A DNA stretch of 6,364 nucleotides from Planctomycetaceae bacterium (GCA_031282385.1 JAITDV010000415.1:1-6364); one strand, 5' to 3'; shown: positions 1 to 6,226, counted from the first letter of the stretch. Program-made: numbers and translations. The notes: a model not told the origin generated them from the letters alone.

Positions 1-2355
1 AAACGCGATCATCCGCAATCATTTTCGTATCACGCCTCATGGTTTGAAGGTTATCATGCTCTTGAGGATTATTTTACGAGATTATCGTACATTTTATCGC
101 AAGGTCGGCAAATCAATCACGTTGTTGTTATTGAGCCGACAACAACAGCGTGGATGTATCAAGGAACTCCCGAACTTGGAAAAATCGGTCAATCGTTCAC
201 TGATTTTGTCAACGCTCTTGAGCACACTCACGCTGAATATGATTTAGCGTCGGAAGATATTATTAAACGTTTCGGAAAAGTTGACGGCAAGGAATTTATT
301 ATCAATCAGGCAAAATATGATTTGGTCATTATTCCGCCGAACACTGAAAATCTGAATGGTGCGACATTTGAGTTGTTGTCGCAATACCAACAGAATGGAG
401 GTGAATTAATTTTTGTCGGCAAGTTACCAACGTTACTAGATGGTGTGCCGTTTCAAATGCCGATGATTTTTCAAAAAGAAGTTACTGTTGATGAAGCTGT
501 TAATGCGGCAAAAGAACGAACCGCTGAAGACGGTTTAATTATCGAAACCGATAATAAACATATTTTTCATCATCGGCGAAGACTTGCGGATGGCGAAGTG
601 CTATTTTTGTGTAACTCAAGTTTGACCGACAAATTTTATGTTGAGGTTAAAAAGAACGAGAATTATCTTTTTAACTTGTTTAATTATTGTAATGCACAAA
701 ATGGTGCAATATCGAGCTACCTATATCCTGGGAAAACGGAAACGAAAATTCCACTCGCTCCATCAGAAAGCTTGTTGTTAGTTTGCTCAAATGATGCGTT
801 GATAAAACAACAACATACTCTGAATCCATCTTTTGAAAAGATAACAACTATGCCGATTCCAGAAACGAAAATTCGTCGTCTTGAAGATAATGTTTTGACG
901 TTGGATTATGTTGATGTGAAGGTTGGCGGTGGAGAGCGGAAGGATATTTATACTTGGGCGGCAAATCGTTTTGTGTTTCAGAAACATGGAATGGGCGGCA
1001 ATCCTTGGGATAGTCAGGTTCAGTTCAAAGATAAATTGATTACAAAAAAATTCCCCGACAACAGCGGATTCGAAGCAACTTATCATTTTACGTTGCAAGA
1101 ATCCATTCCAAAAAATCTTGCAATTGTGATAGAACGTTCCGAGTTGTACAAAATTTATTGTAACGATAAAGAAGTCAAAGCGATTCCAAATACATGGTGG
1201 CTTGACAGATCGTTTGGTAAAATTGATTTATCAAATGTTGCAAAAGTCGGCGAAAACAATGTTAAAATTGTTGCGCAACCGATGACGATTGAACACGAAC
1301 TCGAACCGGCGTATTTGCTTGGCGATTTTTCGTTGCAAAAATCCGACAAGGGATTTATTGTCGTCCCGCCGCAACCGTTATCGTGGGAAGCGAGCGAACA
1401 AACGAATGTTCTTAAACACAGCGAAGAAGTTGAACAAGTTTCGTGGCTTTCGGCGGGAGTTGGTTTTCGTGCGGATAAACCGGAATTAAATGATCGCGAG
1501 CCGACATTAGAATTTGATTTCGGTCAGGAACAAAAAATCGACGCGATTCGGATTTGGAATTACAATGAGCGAAATCTGAAACAACGCGGTGTGAAAACGG
1601 TTGAGATTACCGGTTTGGGTAAAATTGATTTACCGATTGGCGATGGTTCGGCTTACGAGTTATCGTTTGATTCACCGCAAACATTCAAAACGATTTCGTT
1701 CAAAATTCTCTCCAATCACAATGGTGTAACGTATCCGATTAAGGAAAACGAACAACCCAAAGACAACGGTTTTGTCGGACTTGCGGAAGTTCAATTTTTA
1801 ACGAAGAAAGGCGATAAACTTATTCCGATTAAAAACGTTACGGTAAAAGCGTCGAGCGAACTTGCAATAGATTCTCATGATCGTAAGGCGAAATATCTTG
1901 TTAATGGTAACGGTTTAATTCAGGCGGAAGTTCAAGGTTGGAATCGTCGGGGAATGCCGTTTTACGCGGGCAAGGTTGAATATTCGCAAACGTTTAATGT
2001 TGACAATATTGATAGTTCAACAAAAAAATATTTTGTGAAACTTCCGTCAAGTCCAAAAGGTTGGTATGGTTCGACGGCGCAGATTGTTGTTAACGGTAAA
2101 TCGGCGGGATTTGTTATTTCAGCGACTTGGCAAGTTGACGTTACGAAATTATTGAGTAACGGTAAAAATGAAATTTCGGTAATTGTTTTCGGAACGCCGA
2201 AGAATTTATTGGGTCCGCATCACGCCGGAGCGATGCGCGGCAGCGCGTGGCCAGGCAGTTTCCACCGCGCTCCCGAACACCAACCATCCGGCGCAAGTTA
2301 CGACACGATTGATTACGGATTATTTGAACCATTTCAGTTATTTTATGTTGAGTAA
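1..2355 (+). CDS. Glycoside hydrolase, GH106-like (alpha-L-rhamnosidase type), 3' part only
   Basis: The frame is already open at base 1 and runs 784 codons to TAA at 2353-2355. An internal ATG at 154 is not the start, because the 51 codons before it read as conserved family sequence (SYHASWFEGYHALEDYF, then a VVVIEPTTTAW strand). Visible residues about 38-150 form a Rossmann-like, GATase-type domain (YDLVIIPP near 106, GGELIFVGKLP near 133). Residues 180-262 look like a beta-sandwich and 290-445 like a GH2-type sugar-binding region (GGNPWDSQVQFKD). Residues 460-600 are discoidin-like (PTLEFDFG, IRIWNYNE, FVGLAEVQF). Residues 655-784 are a C-terminal jelly roll with GWYGSTAQIVVNG, NLLGPHH and YGLFEPFQL. 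This order is what I know from large GH106-like enzymes, usually over 1,000 residues, that release rhamnose or related sugars from plant or algal polysaccharides. Most of the catalytic region and any signal peptide lie upstream of the window. Substrate is inferred; another GH2-clan specificity is possible. Confidence 0.8.
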   Translation, partial: KRDHPQSFSYHASWFEGYHALEDYFTRLSYILSQGRQINHVVVIEPTTTAWMYQGTPELGKIGQSFTDFVNALEHTHAEYDLASEDIIKRFGKVDGKEFIINQAKYDLVIIPPNTENLNGATFELLSQYQQNGGELIFVGKLPTLLDGVPFQMPMIFQKEVTVDEAVNAAKERTAEDGLIIETDNKHIFHHRRRLADGEVLFLCNSSLTDKFYVEVKKNENYLFNLFNYCNAQNGAISSYLYPGKTETKIPLAPSESLLLVCSNDALIKQQHTLNPSFEKITTMPIPETKIRRLEDNVLTLDYVDVKVGGGERKDIYTWAANRFVFQKHGMGGNPWDSQVQFKDKLITKKFPDNSGFEATYHFTLQESIPKNLAIVIERSELYKIYCNDKEVKAIPNTWWLDRSFGKIDLSNVAKVGENNVKIVAQPMTIEHELEPAYLLGDFSLQKSDKGFIVVPPQPLSWEASEQTNVLKHSEEVEQVSWLSAGVGFRADKPELNDREPTLEFDFGQEQKIDAIRIWNYNERNLKQRGVKTVEITGLGKIDLPIGDGSAYELSFDSPQTFKTISFKILSNHNGVTYPIKENEQPKDNGFVGLAEVQFLTKKGDKLIPIKNVTVKASSELAIDSHDRKAKYLVNGNGLIQAEVQGWNRRGMPFYAGKVEYSQTFNVDNIDSSTKKYFVKLPSSPKGWYGSTAQIVVNGKSAGFVISATWQVDVTKLLSNGKNEISVIVFGTPKNLLGPHHAGAMRGSAWPGSFHRAPEHQPSGASYDTIDYGLFEPFQLFYVE

Positions 2356-2437
2356 GATGAATTTTCTGAATGGAACATTTGGTAACTCATTTTTGATCAA
2401 ATAGAAACCGGAGTCAGAATATTTTTTGGCAATTAAA

Positions 2438-2462
2438 GTAGGGACGTGTGTTGCGTCCCTAC
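2438..2462 (+). terminator. Strong hairpin followed by T-run
   Basis: GTAGGGACG (2438-2446) is perfectly complementary to CGTCCCTAC (2454-2462). The stem is 9 bp around a 7-base loop, followed by GATTTTT. It lies 83 bases after the hydrolase stop and has the shape of an intrinsic terminator. The two bases between stem and T-run and the short run (five T) make it less than ideal. Palindromes of GTAGGGACG/CGTCCCTAC type also occur as dispersed repeats in various bacterial genomes, so it may be a repeat that doubles as a terminator. Confidence 0.55.
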
Positions 2463-2655
2463 GATTTTTGTTTAGATATTTTGAATTTGCAGGATTTGGA
2501 GTTTGTGAAATTTTTCTATTTATGTGAGGTTTTTTCCAAATTTCCTGCGGCTTGATTAACAAGAAAGGTCAAAATTTACATCTTGTCTAACCATAACCGA
2601 CAACGAGATTACTTACCGACTTGCAACACGGCGCCGTTGTTACCAATATCTTTTG

Positions 2656-2691
2656 AGTGTCAGTTTCAACTTTCTCAAATTCTGTGACACT
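2656..2691. repeat. Stem-loop, 7-bp perfect arms
   Basis: AGTGTCA (2656-2662) pairs perfectly with TGACACT (2685-2691) across a 22-base loop, and outward pairing can continue through two G-T wobbles. No T-run follows, so it is not an obvious terminator. It could be an operator-like inverted repeat or chance in AT-rich DNA. Confidence 0.3.
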
Positions 2692-2841
2692 TGATTTACA
2701 TGCTTACGATTGGCAATCAATGATCAATTTTGCTAACTAATATGGAAGTTTAGATTTATTTTGGCTTATAATTGAAAAATTATCAAATGAACGTTTGAAG
2801 CAACTTGCATATTGACGACAAATAGTTAAAGTTATTTGGGC

Positions 2842-3002
2842 AACTTCTAAAAACCTATTTTTGACGGAATTATCAAAGTTTTCAGGATTGACAAGTTTAG
2901 ACAATAAATTTATTTTATCCACGAATTGACACAAAATTGCACAAATTATTTAATTCGTGATCTTTCGTGAAAATTAGTGGACAAAATGAGTTTTTAGAAG
3001 TT
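2842..3002. repeat. Nested palindromic element (MITE-like)
   Basis: The outer arms are AACTTCTAAAAACCTATTTT at 2842-2861 and, inverted, AACTTCTAAAAACTCATTTT at 2983-3002; 18 of 20 positions match. Between them, just inside the right arm, is an imperfect 64-base palindrome (2918-2981) beginning TCCACGAATT and ending AATTAGTGGA, in which 23 of 32 positions pair. The whole is about 161 bases with no transposase frame, as in a small non-autonomous mobile element or a transcribed hairpin. I see no clear target-site duplication. The identification as mobile is inference; the symmetry is directly visible. Confidence 0.5.
2918..2981. repeat. 64-base imperfect palindrome (CACGAATT type)
   Basis: The half-site words CACGAATT, CACAAATT and TTCGTGA recur through this stretch. 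Folded on its centre between 2949 and 2950, 23 of 32 positions are complementary, with the outermost TCCAC/GTGGA perfect. Palindromes built from CACGAATT/AATTCGTG units are, from general knowledge, common intergenic repeats in many environmental bacteria. Confidence 0.5.
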
Positions 3003-3010
3003 CCTTTAGA

Positions 3011-3035
3011 TAGTTTAGTTTAGTTTAGTTTAGTT
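3011..3035 (+). repeat. Pentanucleotide tandem repeat (TAGTT)x5
   Basis: There are five perfect head-to-tail copies of TAGTT, followed by TATA and a run of eight T (3040-3047). The tract ends 86 bases before the trkH ATG, in the likely promoter region. Because the unit is five bases and lies outside the coding sequence, gain or loss of copies would change promoter spacing or DNA curvature but not the reading frame. Confidence 0.85.
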
Positions 3036-3062
3036 TATATTTTTTTTGTACTTAAATTTTCA

Positions 3063-3079
3063 TTGACTGGTTTTATGCT
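3063..3079 (+). promoter_or_regulatory. Possible promoter elements upstream of trkH
   Basis: TTGACT at 3063-3068 resembles a -35 box and TATGCT at 3074-3079 resembles a -10 box, but they are only five bases apart and cannot form one sigma-70 promoter. Each would need another partner, and no good one is at about 17 bases. The region is a plausible site of trkH transcription start by position only. Confidence 0.15.
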
Positions 3080-3121
3080 ATTGTTGGTGGATATGCGGGT
3101 GCGTTTTAGACGCGAGTTCAG

Positions 3122-4600
3122 ATGAAAATACGGAATTTATTCGAGCGTTTTAATTATTGGTTTGGTACTCTTCGTCCGGTTCATGCGATATTTCTTTTGT
3201 ATGTTATTCATGTATTGGTAGTTTTTTTATTTTTGAATTTACCGATATGTTGGCGTTCGGAGGTTTCGAGTGTTTCTGTTATAGACACGTTGGTGTTGGC
3301 GGTATCAGTGATTAGTACGTCGGCATTGACGCCTATCAATCCTGTAGAAGTTTACAATTTTTTCGGCGAAATAATAATTCTGATTGGAGTTCAGATGGGC
3401 GGGCTTGGTTATATGATAATTGGTTCTTATGCGATTCTTGCGTCTAAGGGACATGCTTCGGATAACCGCATTAATATTGGACGGGCAATTTTCTCAATGC
3501 CGTCAAAATTCAAATCAACCGTATTTTTGAAACATATTATTGCATTTACATTCTCAATTGAAGCAATCGGCACAATACTTCTTTGGCAAGCATTTACAGA
3601 AGCGAATGTTCCTAATCCTTTTTGGGCGGCTTTATTTCATTCGGTTACATCGTTTTGTACTGCAGGTTTTAGTACGTTTTCAGATAATCTTGTACAATTT
3701 GCAGGCAATATAAAAATTAACATTATCGTTACAACATTGAATTTACTTGGTGCAATTGGTTTTATTGTTCTTGAAGATTTTTCGCGGGCGTTGTACGGGG
3801 CAATAAATTATGAACCTGACGGCGATACAAATAACATCAAATTCAAAGCGACATTGACAACACGGATTATACTTGTTTCAACATTTGGAGCAGTATTGTT
3901 GGGAACGGTATTACTTTTTTTTGATGCGAATATTTCTGAGCTTTCGATTAAAGAACGTATTCTTGTTTCTTATTTTCAAACTGTATCGGCGTTGACGACG
4001 TCTGGTTTTTGTACGTATCCAATTGCCAAACTTTCTGCGGCGACGGCAATGATTATTATAATTTTTATGATGCTTGGGGCGTCGCCTTGCGGTACGGGCG
4101 GCGGACTCAAATGTACAACTTGGTCAGCCGCAATTGGAACGATATTAAGTTCGGTGCATGGTCGTGAGAATATTACGTTTTTTGGTTGTATTATTCCTCA
4201 TGGTCGTATTAATGCGGCATTTGCGGCATTTGCGTTGTATTTGATTACGTTTTCGGTAGGGGCGTTTGCGTTATTGACGTTTGAGAATCATGATTTTGAA
4301 TCTGTTGTTTTAGAGGTGGCTTCGGCGTTGAGTACGGTGGGGTTGAGTCGCGGAATTACACCGGAACTGACTATAGTAGGCAAGTTGATTATCATGATAA
4401 TAATGTTTATGGGCAGGTTTGGTATTATTTCGTTTGCGTTGGTTGCTGTTGCGATTTACCATGACGAAATAACAACTCCGCCCGAAAATAATCAGAACAA
4501 AAAAATCCACGGCAAATCAAATAACAAAAAGAAAAAAGAAACCCCGCAACAAAATCAAACCAACTCCGAAACTTCTGATTTAGACGAATTTGTTTTATAA
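3122..4600 (+). CDS. trkH: TrkH/KtrB-family K+ (cation) uptake membrane protein
   Basis: This is the 492-residue ion-conducting subunit of a Trk/Ktr system in the inner membrane. Four helix-pore-helix repeats are visible. Pore loops are near residues 60-71 (VSVISTSALTP), 173-184 (HSVTSFCTAGFS), 286-298 (QTVSALTTSGFCT) and 398-409 (EVASALSTVGLS). Other family marks are QMGGLGYM (91-98), the glycine-rich gating segment GASPCGTGGGLK (319-330) and the conserved arginine in MGRFG (430-434). Filter glycines 182, 295 and 407 are present, but the first loop has Ala68 where the family has Gly. Residues 450-492 form a polar Lys/Asn/Gln-rich cytoplasmic tail that KtrB proteins usually lack. ATG at 3122 is the first start after an in-frame TAG at 3107-3109; the only Shine-Dalgarno is a weak GAG five bases before it. 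No KtrA/TrkA regulator lies in the window. The motifs fit KtrB better than E. coli TrkH. Ion selectivity is uncertain. Confidence 0.93.
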   Translation: MKIRNLFERFNYWFGTLRPVHAIFLLYVIHVLVVFLFLNLPICWRSEVSSVSVIDTLVLAVSVISTSALTPINPVEVYNFFGEIIILIGVQMGGLGYMIIGSYAILASKGHASDNRINIGRAIFSMPSKFKSTVFLKHIIAFTFSIEAIGTILLWQAFTEANVPNPFWAALFHSVTSFCTAGFSTFSDNLVQFAGNIKINIIVTTLNLLGAIGFIVLEDFSRALYGAINYEPDGDTNNIKFKATLTTRIILVSTFGAVLLGTVLLFFDANISELSIKERILVSYFQTVSALTTSGFCTYPIAKLSAATAMIIIIFMMLGASPCGTGGGLKCTTWSAAIGTILSSVHGRENITFFGCIIPHGRINAAFAAFALYLITFSVGAFALLTFENHDFESVVLEVASALSTVGLSRGITPELTIVGKLIIMIIMFMGRFGIISFALVAVAIYHDEITTPPENNQNKKIHGKSNNKKKKETPQQNQTNSETSDLDEFVL

Positions 4601-4619
4601 CTGAACTTTTGCAAAATGA

Positions 4620-4654
4620 TGTTTAACACTATAAATTTGAGTGTGAAATGTTTA
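4620..4654. repeat. Short palindromic element, copy 1
   Basis: CACTATAAATT (4627-4637) is followed closely by AGTGTGAAATGTTTA (4640-4654). The same two blocks, CACTATAAATT and AGTGTGAACAGTTTA, flank the hairpin after the Fe-S gene at 6032-6123. Here they are only two bases apart, and ACACT/AGTGT forms a 5-bp stem. It begins about 20 bases after the trkH stop and is followed by a run of seven T (4666-4672), so it might act as a weak terminator. Confidence 0.4.
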
Positions 4655-4700
4655 TCAAATTACTATTTTTTTGATGCATTATTGTAACAATAATTATGGT

Positions 4701-4722
4701 AACTTCTAAAAACTTATTTTTT
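4701..4722 (+). repeat. Third copy of the AACTTCTAAAAAC motif
   Basis: AACTTCTAAAAACTTATTTTT here matches the two arms of the element at 2842-3002 (same orientation as 2842-2862). The 13-base core is identical in all three. No inverted partner is nearby, so this is a solo arm or a different kind of dispersed motif. Confidence 0.5.
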
Positions 4723-4846
4723 GGAGTGAGAGTCCCCTACTTTATTTTTTTGTTTTGTTGCGGTATCATGTTCGCCCCTTTGCAATTTTGAGCTAGTTAA
4801 ACTGTTTGCACCTTAATTTTTTTTGCGGGTTGTGCGGTTTTATTTA

Positions 4847-4880
4847 TCGGCAAGCCCATTTCAACATTTTATTTTGCCGA
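4847..4880. repeat. Stem-loop TCGGCAA / TTGCCGA
   Basis: TCGGCAA (4847-4853) pairs perfectly with TTGCCGA (4874-4880) over a 20-base loop. The left arm lies within an 11-base word, TATCGGCAAGC (4845-4855), whose reverse complement GCTTGCCGATA is part of the hairpin at 6065-6088. Confidence 0.35.
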
Positions 4881-4997
4881 ATCCTAATGTGTGTTCGGTT
4901 TGCGGTTTGAGTTCGGTAATTTTGTCAATTTGCGACCATATGAATTGGCGGAATTTTTGATTGGGCTGTATTAAACCCTGAAACAAATTTAAATTTT

Positions 4998-6011
4998 ATG
5001 TCGAAGATTTTGACGCTGGACAAACTGAAAGAGATAATTTCAACCCTTATTTCCACAAAAAAACGTGTGATTGCGCCGGTTTTAGCGGCGGGCAAGTATT
5101 TTTACCGTGAACTTTCTAATTCAAGCGAAGCGGTTCTTGAATCTTGGATCAAGCCAACGAGTTCTATCAAGGAGTTTTTCTTTCCGCAACACGAAAAGAT
5201 TTGCAGTTATTGTTATACGGGCAAGGAGCTTGTTTTATCTGATGCGGAGTTATTTGTCGGCGAGCAAGTGATATTGGGGTCTCGCCCGTGTGAGGCGGCG
5301 TCTTTGCCGGTGTTGGACAAGGTGTTTGGATGGGATTTTCAAGATAGGTTTTTTCAAGAGCGGCGAGAACGAACAACAGTTATTACGTTAGCGTGTGAGC
5401 CGGATGATTTTTGTTTTTGTACTTCGGTGGGCTTATCGCCGGATACGGATTTGGGGTCGGATGCGGTATTGATTCCGTTGGGCGGCGGGGAATTTGAGGT
5501 GCGGGTGTTTACGGACAAAGGTTCGATGATTTTTGACGGCAAGGTAACAGAATCGGACAGAACCGGCAAGATTTCAAATAGACCTGAAATAAAATTTGAC
5601 GCAAGTGAAGTGCAACGTTATCTTTTGGAGCATTTTGGCGATGAGGTATTTGATCGGTTGAGTTTACGTTGTCTTGGATGTGGGGCGTGTACTTATGTTT
5701 GTCCGACGTGTCATTGTTTTGACATTATAGATGAGGGCGGGGCGGCGAAGGGGGAAAGGGTTAAGAATTGGGATTCTTGTCAATTTGCGTTTTTTACTCT
5801 TCATGCGTCCGGTCATAATCCGCGGAGTAATCAATCGGCAAGACAGAGAAACCGGATACAACACAAATTCAGAATTTATCCTGATAAATTTGGTTCTATT
5901 TTGTGTACAGGATGTGGGAATTGTGCGCGAGAATGTTCGGTAACTTTGGGGGTGTTGCCATATATTGAGTTATTGGACAAGAAATCTAAAACGGCGGTTG
6001 CATCGTCTTGA
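4998..6011 (+). CDS. 4Fe-4S hydrogenase beta-subunit / anaerobic sulfite reductase A-like protein
   Basis: This 337-residue soluble electron-transfer protein belongs to the family that includes sulfhydrogenase beta subunits and anaerobic sulfite reductase subunit A. The N-terminal domain has the family signature WIKPTSSIKEFFFPQHE (50-66), SRPCEAASL (95-103) and ACEPDDFCFCTSVGLSP (132-148). Two ferredoxin-like cluster motifs follow: C225-x2-C228-x2-C231-x3-C235-P, then C303-x2-C306-x2-C309-x3-C313. TCHCFD (237-242) and NWDSCQF (257-263) lie between them. The second motif ends in Cys-Ser rather than the usual Cys-Pro. Such proteins pass electrons between a flavin/NAD(P)H subunit and a hydrogenase, sulfite reductase or heterodisulfide-type partner. 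Here neither partner is adjacent: trkH is 397 bases upstream and the 353 bases downstream hold no + strand gene. ATG 4998 is the first start after an in-frame TGA at 4941-4943; it has no Shine-Dalgarno. Family is secure, the exact partner is not. Confidence 0.9.
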   Translation: MSKILTLDKLKEIISTLISTKKRVIAPVLAAGKYFYRELSNSSEAVLESWIKPTSSIKEFFFPQHEKICSYCYTGKELVLSDAELFVGEQVILGSRPCEAASLPVLDKVFGWDFQDRFFQERRERTTVITLACEPDDFCFCTSVGLSPDTDLGSDAVLIPLGGGEFEVRVFTDKGSMIFDGKVTESDRTGKISNRPEIKFDASEVQRYLLEHFGDEVFDRLSLRCLGCGACTYVCPTCHCFDIIDEGGAAKGERVKNWDSCQFAFFTLHASGHNPRSNQSARQRNRIQHKFRIYPDKFGSILCTGCGNCARECSVTLGVLPYIELLDKKSKTAVASS

Positions 6012-6226
6012 GACAACTTCTATACTGTTCGCACTATAAATTGCGTGACTCAAAAGTGTAAAAACCTGCTTGCCGATAGGTAAACAGGCGGAGGTAAACG
6101 AAAATTAAAGTGTGAACAGTTTAAAAACTATTGCGACATAATTATCAAATTTTTGACAGAATAAACCTTTTTGTCAGTGGTTTCAAATTAAGCGTTAAAG
6201 CCTGATCATAAAAAATGTTATGTTGT
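6012..6226. other. Noncoding stretch after the Fe-S gene
   Basis: Apart from the nested inverted repeat at 6024-6120 this AT-rich stretch holds no gene. TTGACA at 6153-6158 looks like a -35 box but has no -10 partner at normal spacing; TGACA/TGTCA around it could form a short stem. Confidence 0.6.
6024..6120. repeat. Nested inverted repeat after the Fe-S gene, copy 2
   Basis: The outer arms are ACTGTTCGCACTATA (6024-6038) and, inverted, ACTGTTCACACTTTA (6106-6120), with 13 of 15 matching. Nearly concentric inside them is a second hairpin, CCTGCTTGCC-GATA-GGTAAACAGG (6065-6088), with eight Watson-Crick pairs and one G-T wobble. It starts 13 bases after the stop codon. It may act as a transcription terminator or RNA-stabilising structure, though no strong T-run follows, or be a mobile palindromic repeat. 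A shortened relative lies after trkH at 4620-4654. Confidence 0.5.

Larger units (their letters stand above)
2356..3121. other. Long noncoding gap with palindromes and a tandem repeat
   Basis: These 766 bases between the glycoside hydrolase and the K+ transporter are AT-rich and stop-dense, and I find no convincing gene in them. Short - strand frames at 2338-2562 and 2737-2934 are open, but they run through the hairpin and the inverted repeats and resemble no family I know. Listed separately are a hairpin (2438-2462), a weaker hairpin (2656-2691), a nested palindromic element (2842-3002) and the TAGTT tandem repeat (3011-3035). There is also a perfect 10-base palindrome ACGGCGCCGT at 2628-2637. 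Between these I see nothing recognisable. Confidence 0.7.
4601..4997. other. Noncoding gap between trkH and the Fe-S gene
   Basis: These 397 bases are AT-rich and hold no convincing gene. They contain a small palindromic element related to one near 6030 (4620-4654), a third copy of the AACTTCTAAAAAC motif (4701-4722) and a stem-loop at 4847-4880. A 7-base direct repeat GTTCGGT occurs at 4893-4899 and 4911-4917. No Shine-Dalgarno precedes the ATG at 4998, where the leader is AAATTTAAATTTT. No clear sigma-70 promoter is visible. Confidence 0.65.

Noticed and set aside
154..156. ATG as the start of the hydrolase
   Set aside because: The 51 upstream codons in the same frame encode conserved family sequence, so this is an internal methionine and the true start is outside the window.
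44..247. 67-codon + strand frame at the left edge
   Set aside because: It overlaps the hydrolase in another frame; the hydrolase frame matches its family both before and after this stretch.
2392..2401. Perfect 10-base palindrome TTTGATCAAA
   Set aside because: A short AT-rich palindrome like this is expected by chance in this composition, and nothing around it supports a function.
2338..2562. 74-codon - strand frame
   Set aside because: It overlaps the end of the hydrolase and reads straight through the strong hairpin. Its composition is that of translated repeat, not of a protein I recognise.
2737..2934. 65-codon - strand frame in the gap before trkH
   Set aside because: It has no ATG (it would begin at TTG inside the 64-base palindrome), runs across the left arm of the inverted repeat, shows no recognisable family and no Shine-Dalgarno. 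A decayed gene fragment is possible but unsupported.
2918..3035. CRISPR-like array from the repeated words before trkH
   Set aside because: The words form a palindrome and a simple tandem repeat; there are no regularly spaced identical repeats with unique spacers.
3101..3113. GCGT/ACGC mini-stem before trkH as a riboswitch or operator
   Set aside because: It has only four base pairs, and no recognisable K+- or c-di-AMP-type leader structure is visible.
4917..4924. TAATTTTG as a Bacteroidetes-type -7 promoter box (TAnnTTTG) for the Fe-S gene
   Set aside because: The 8-mer fits, but the nearest upstream TTTG words are too close to act as the -33 element, and the phylum is unknown.
5664..5943. 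Open frames on both strands inside the Fe-S gene
   Set aside because: They are shadows of a gene whose cysteine motifs and family signatures are clear in its own frame.
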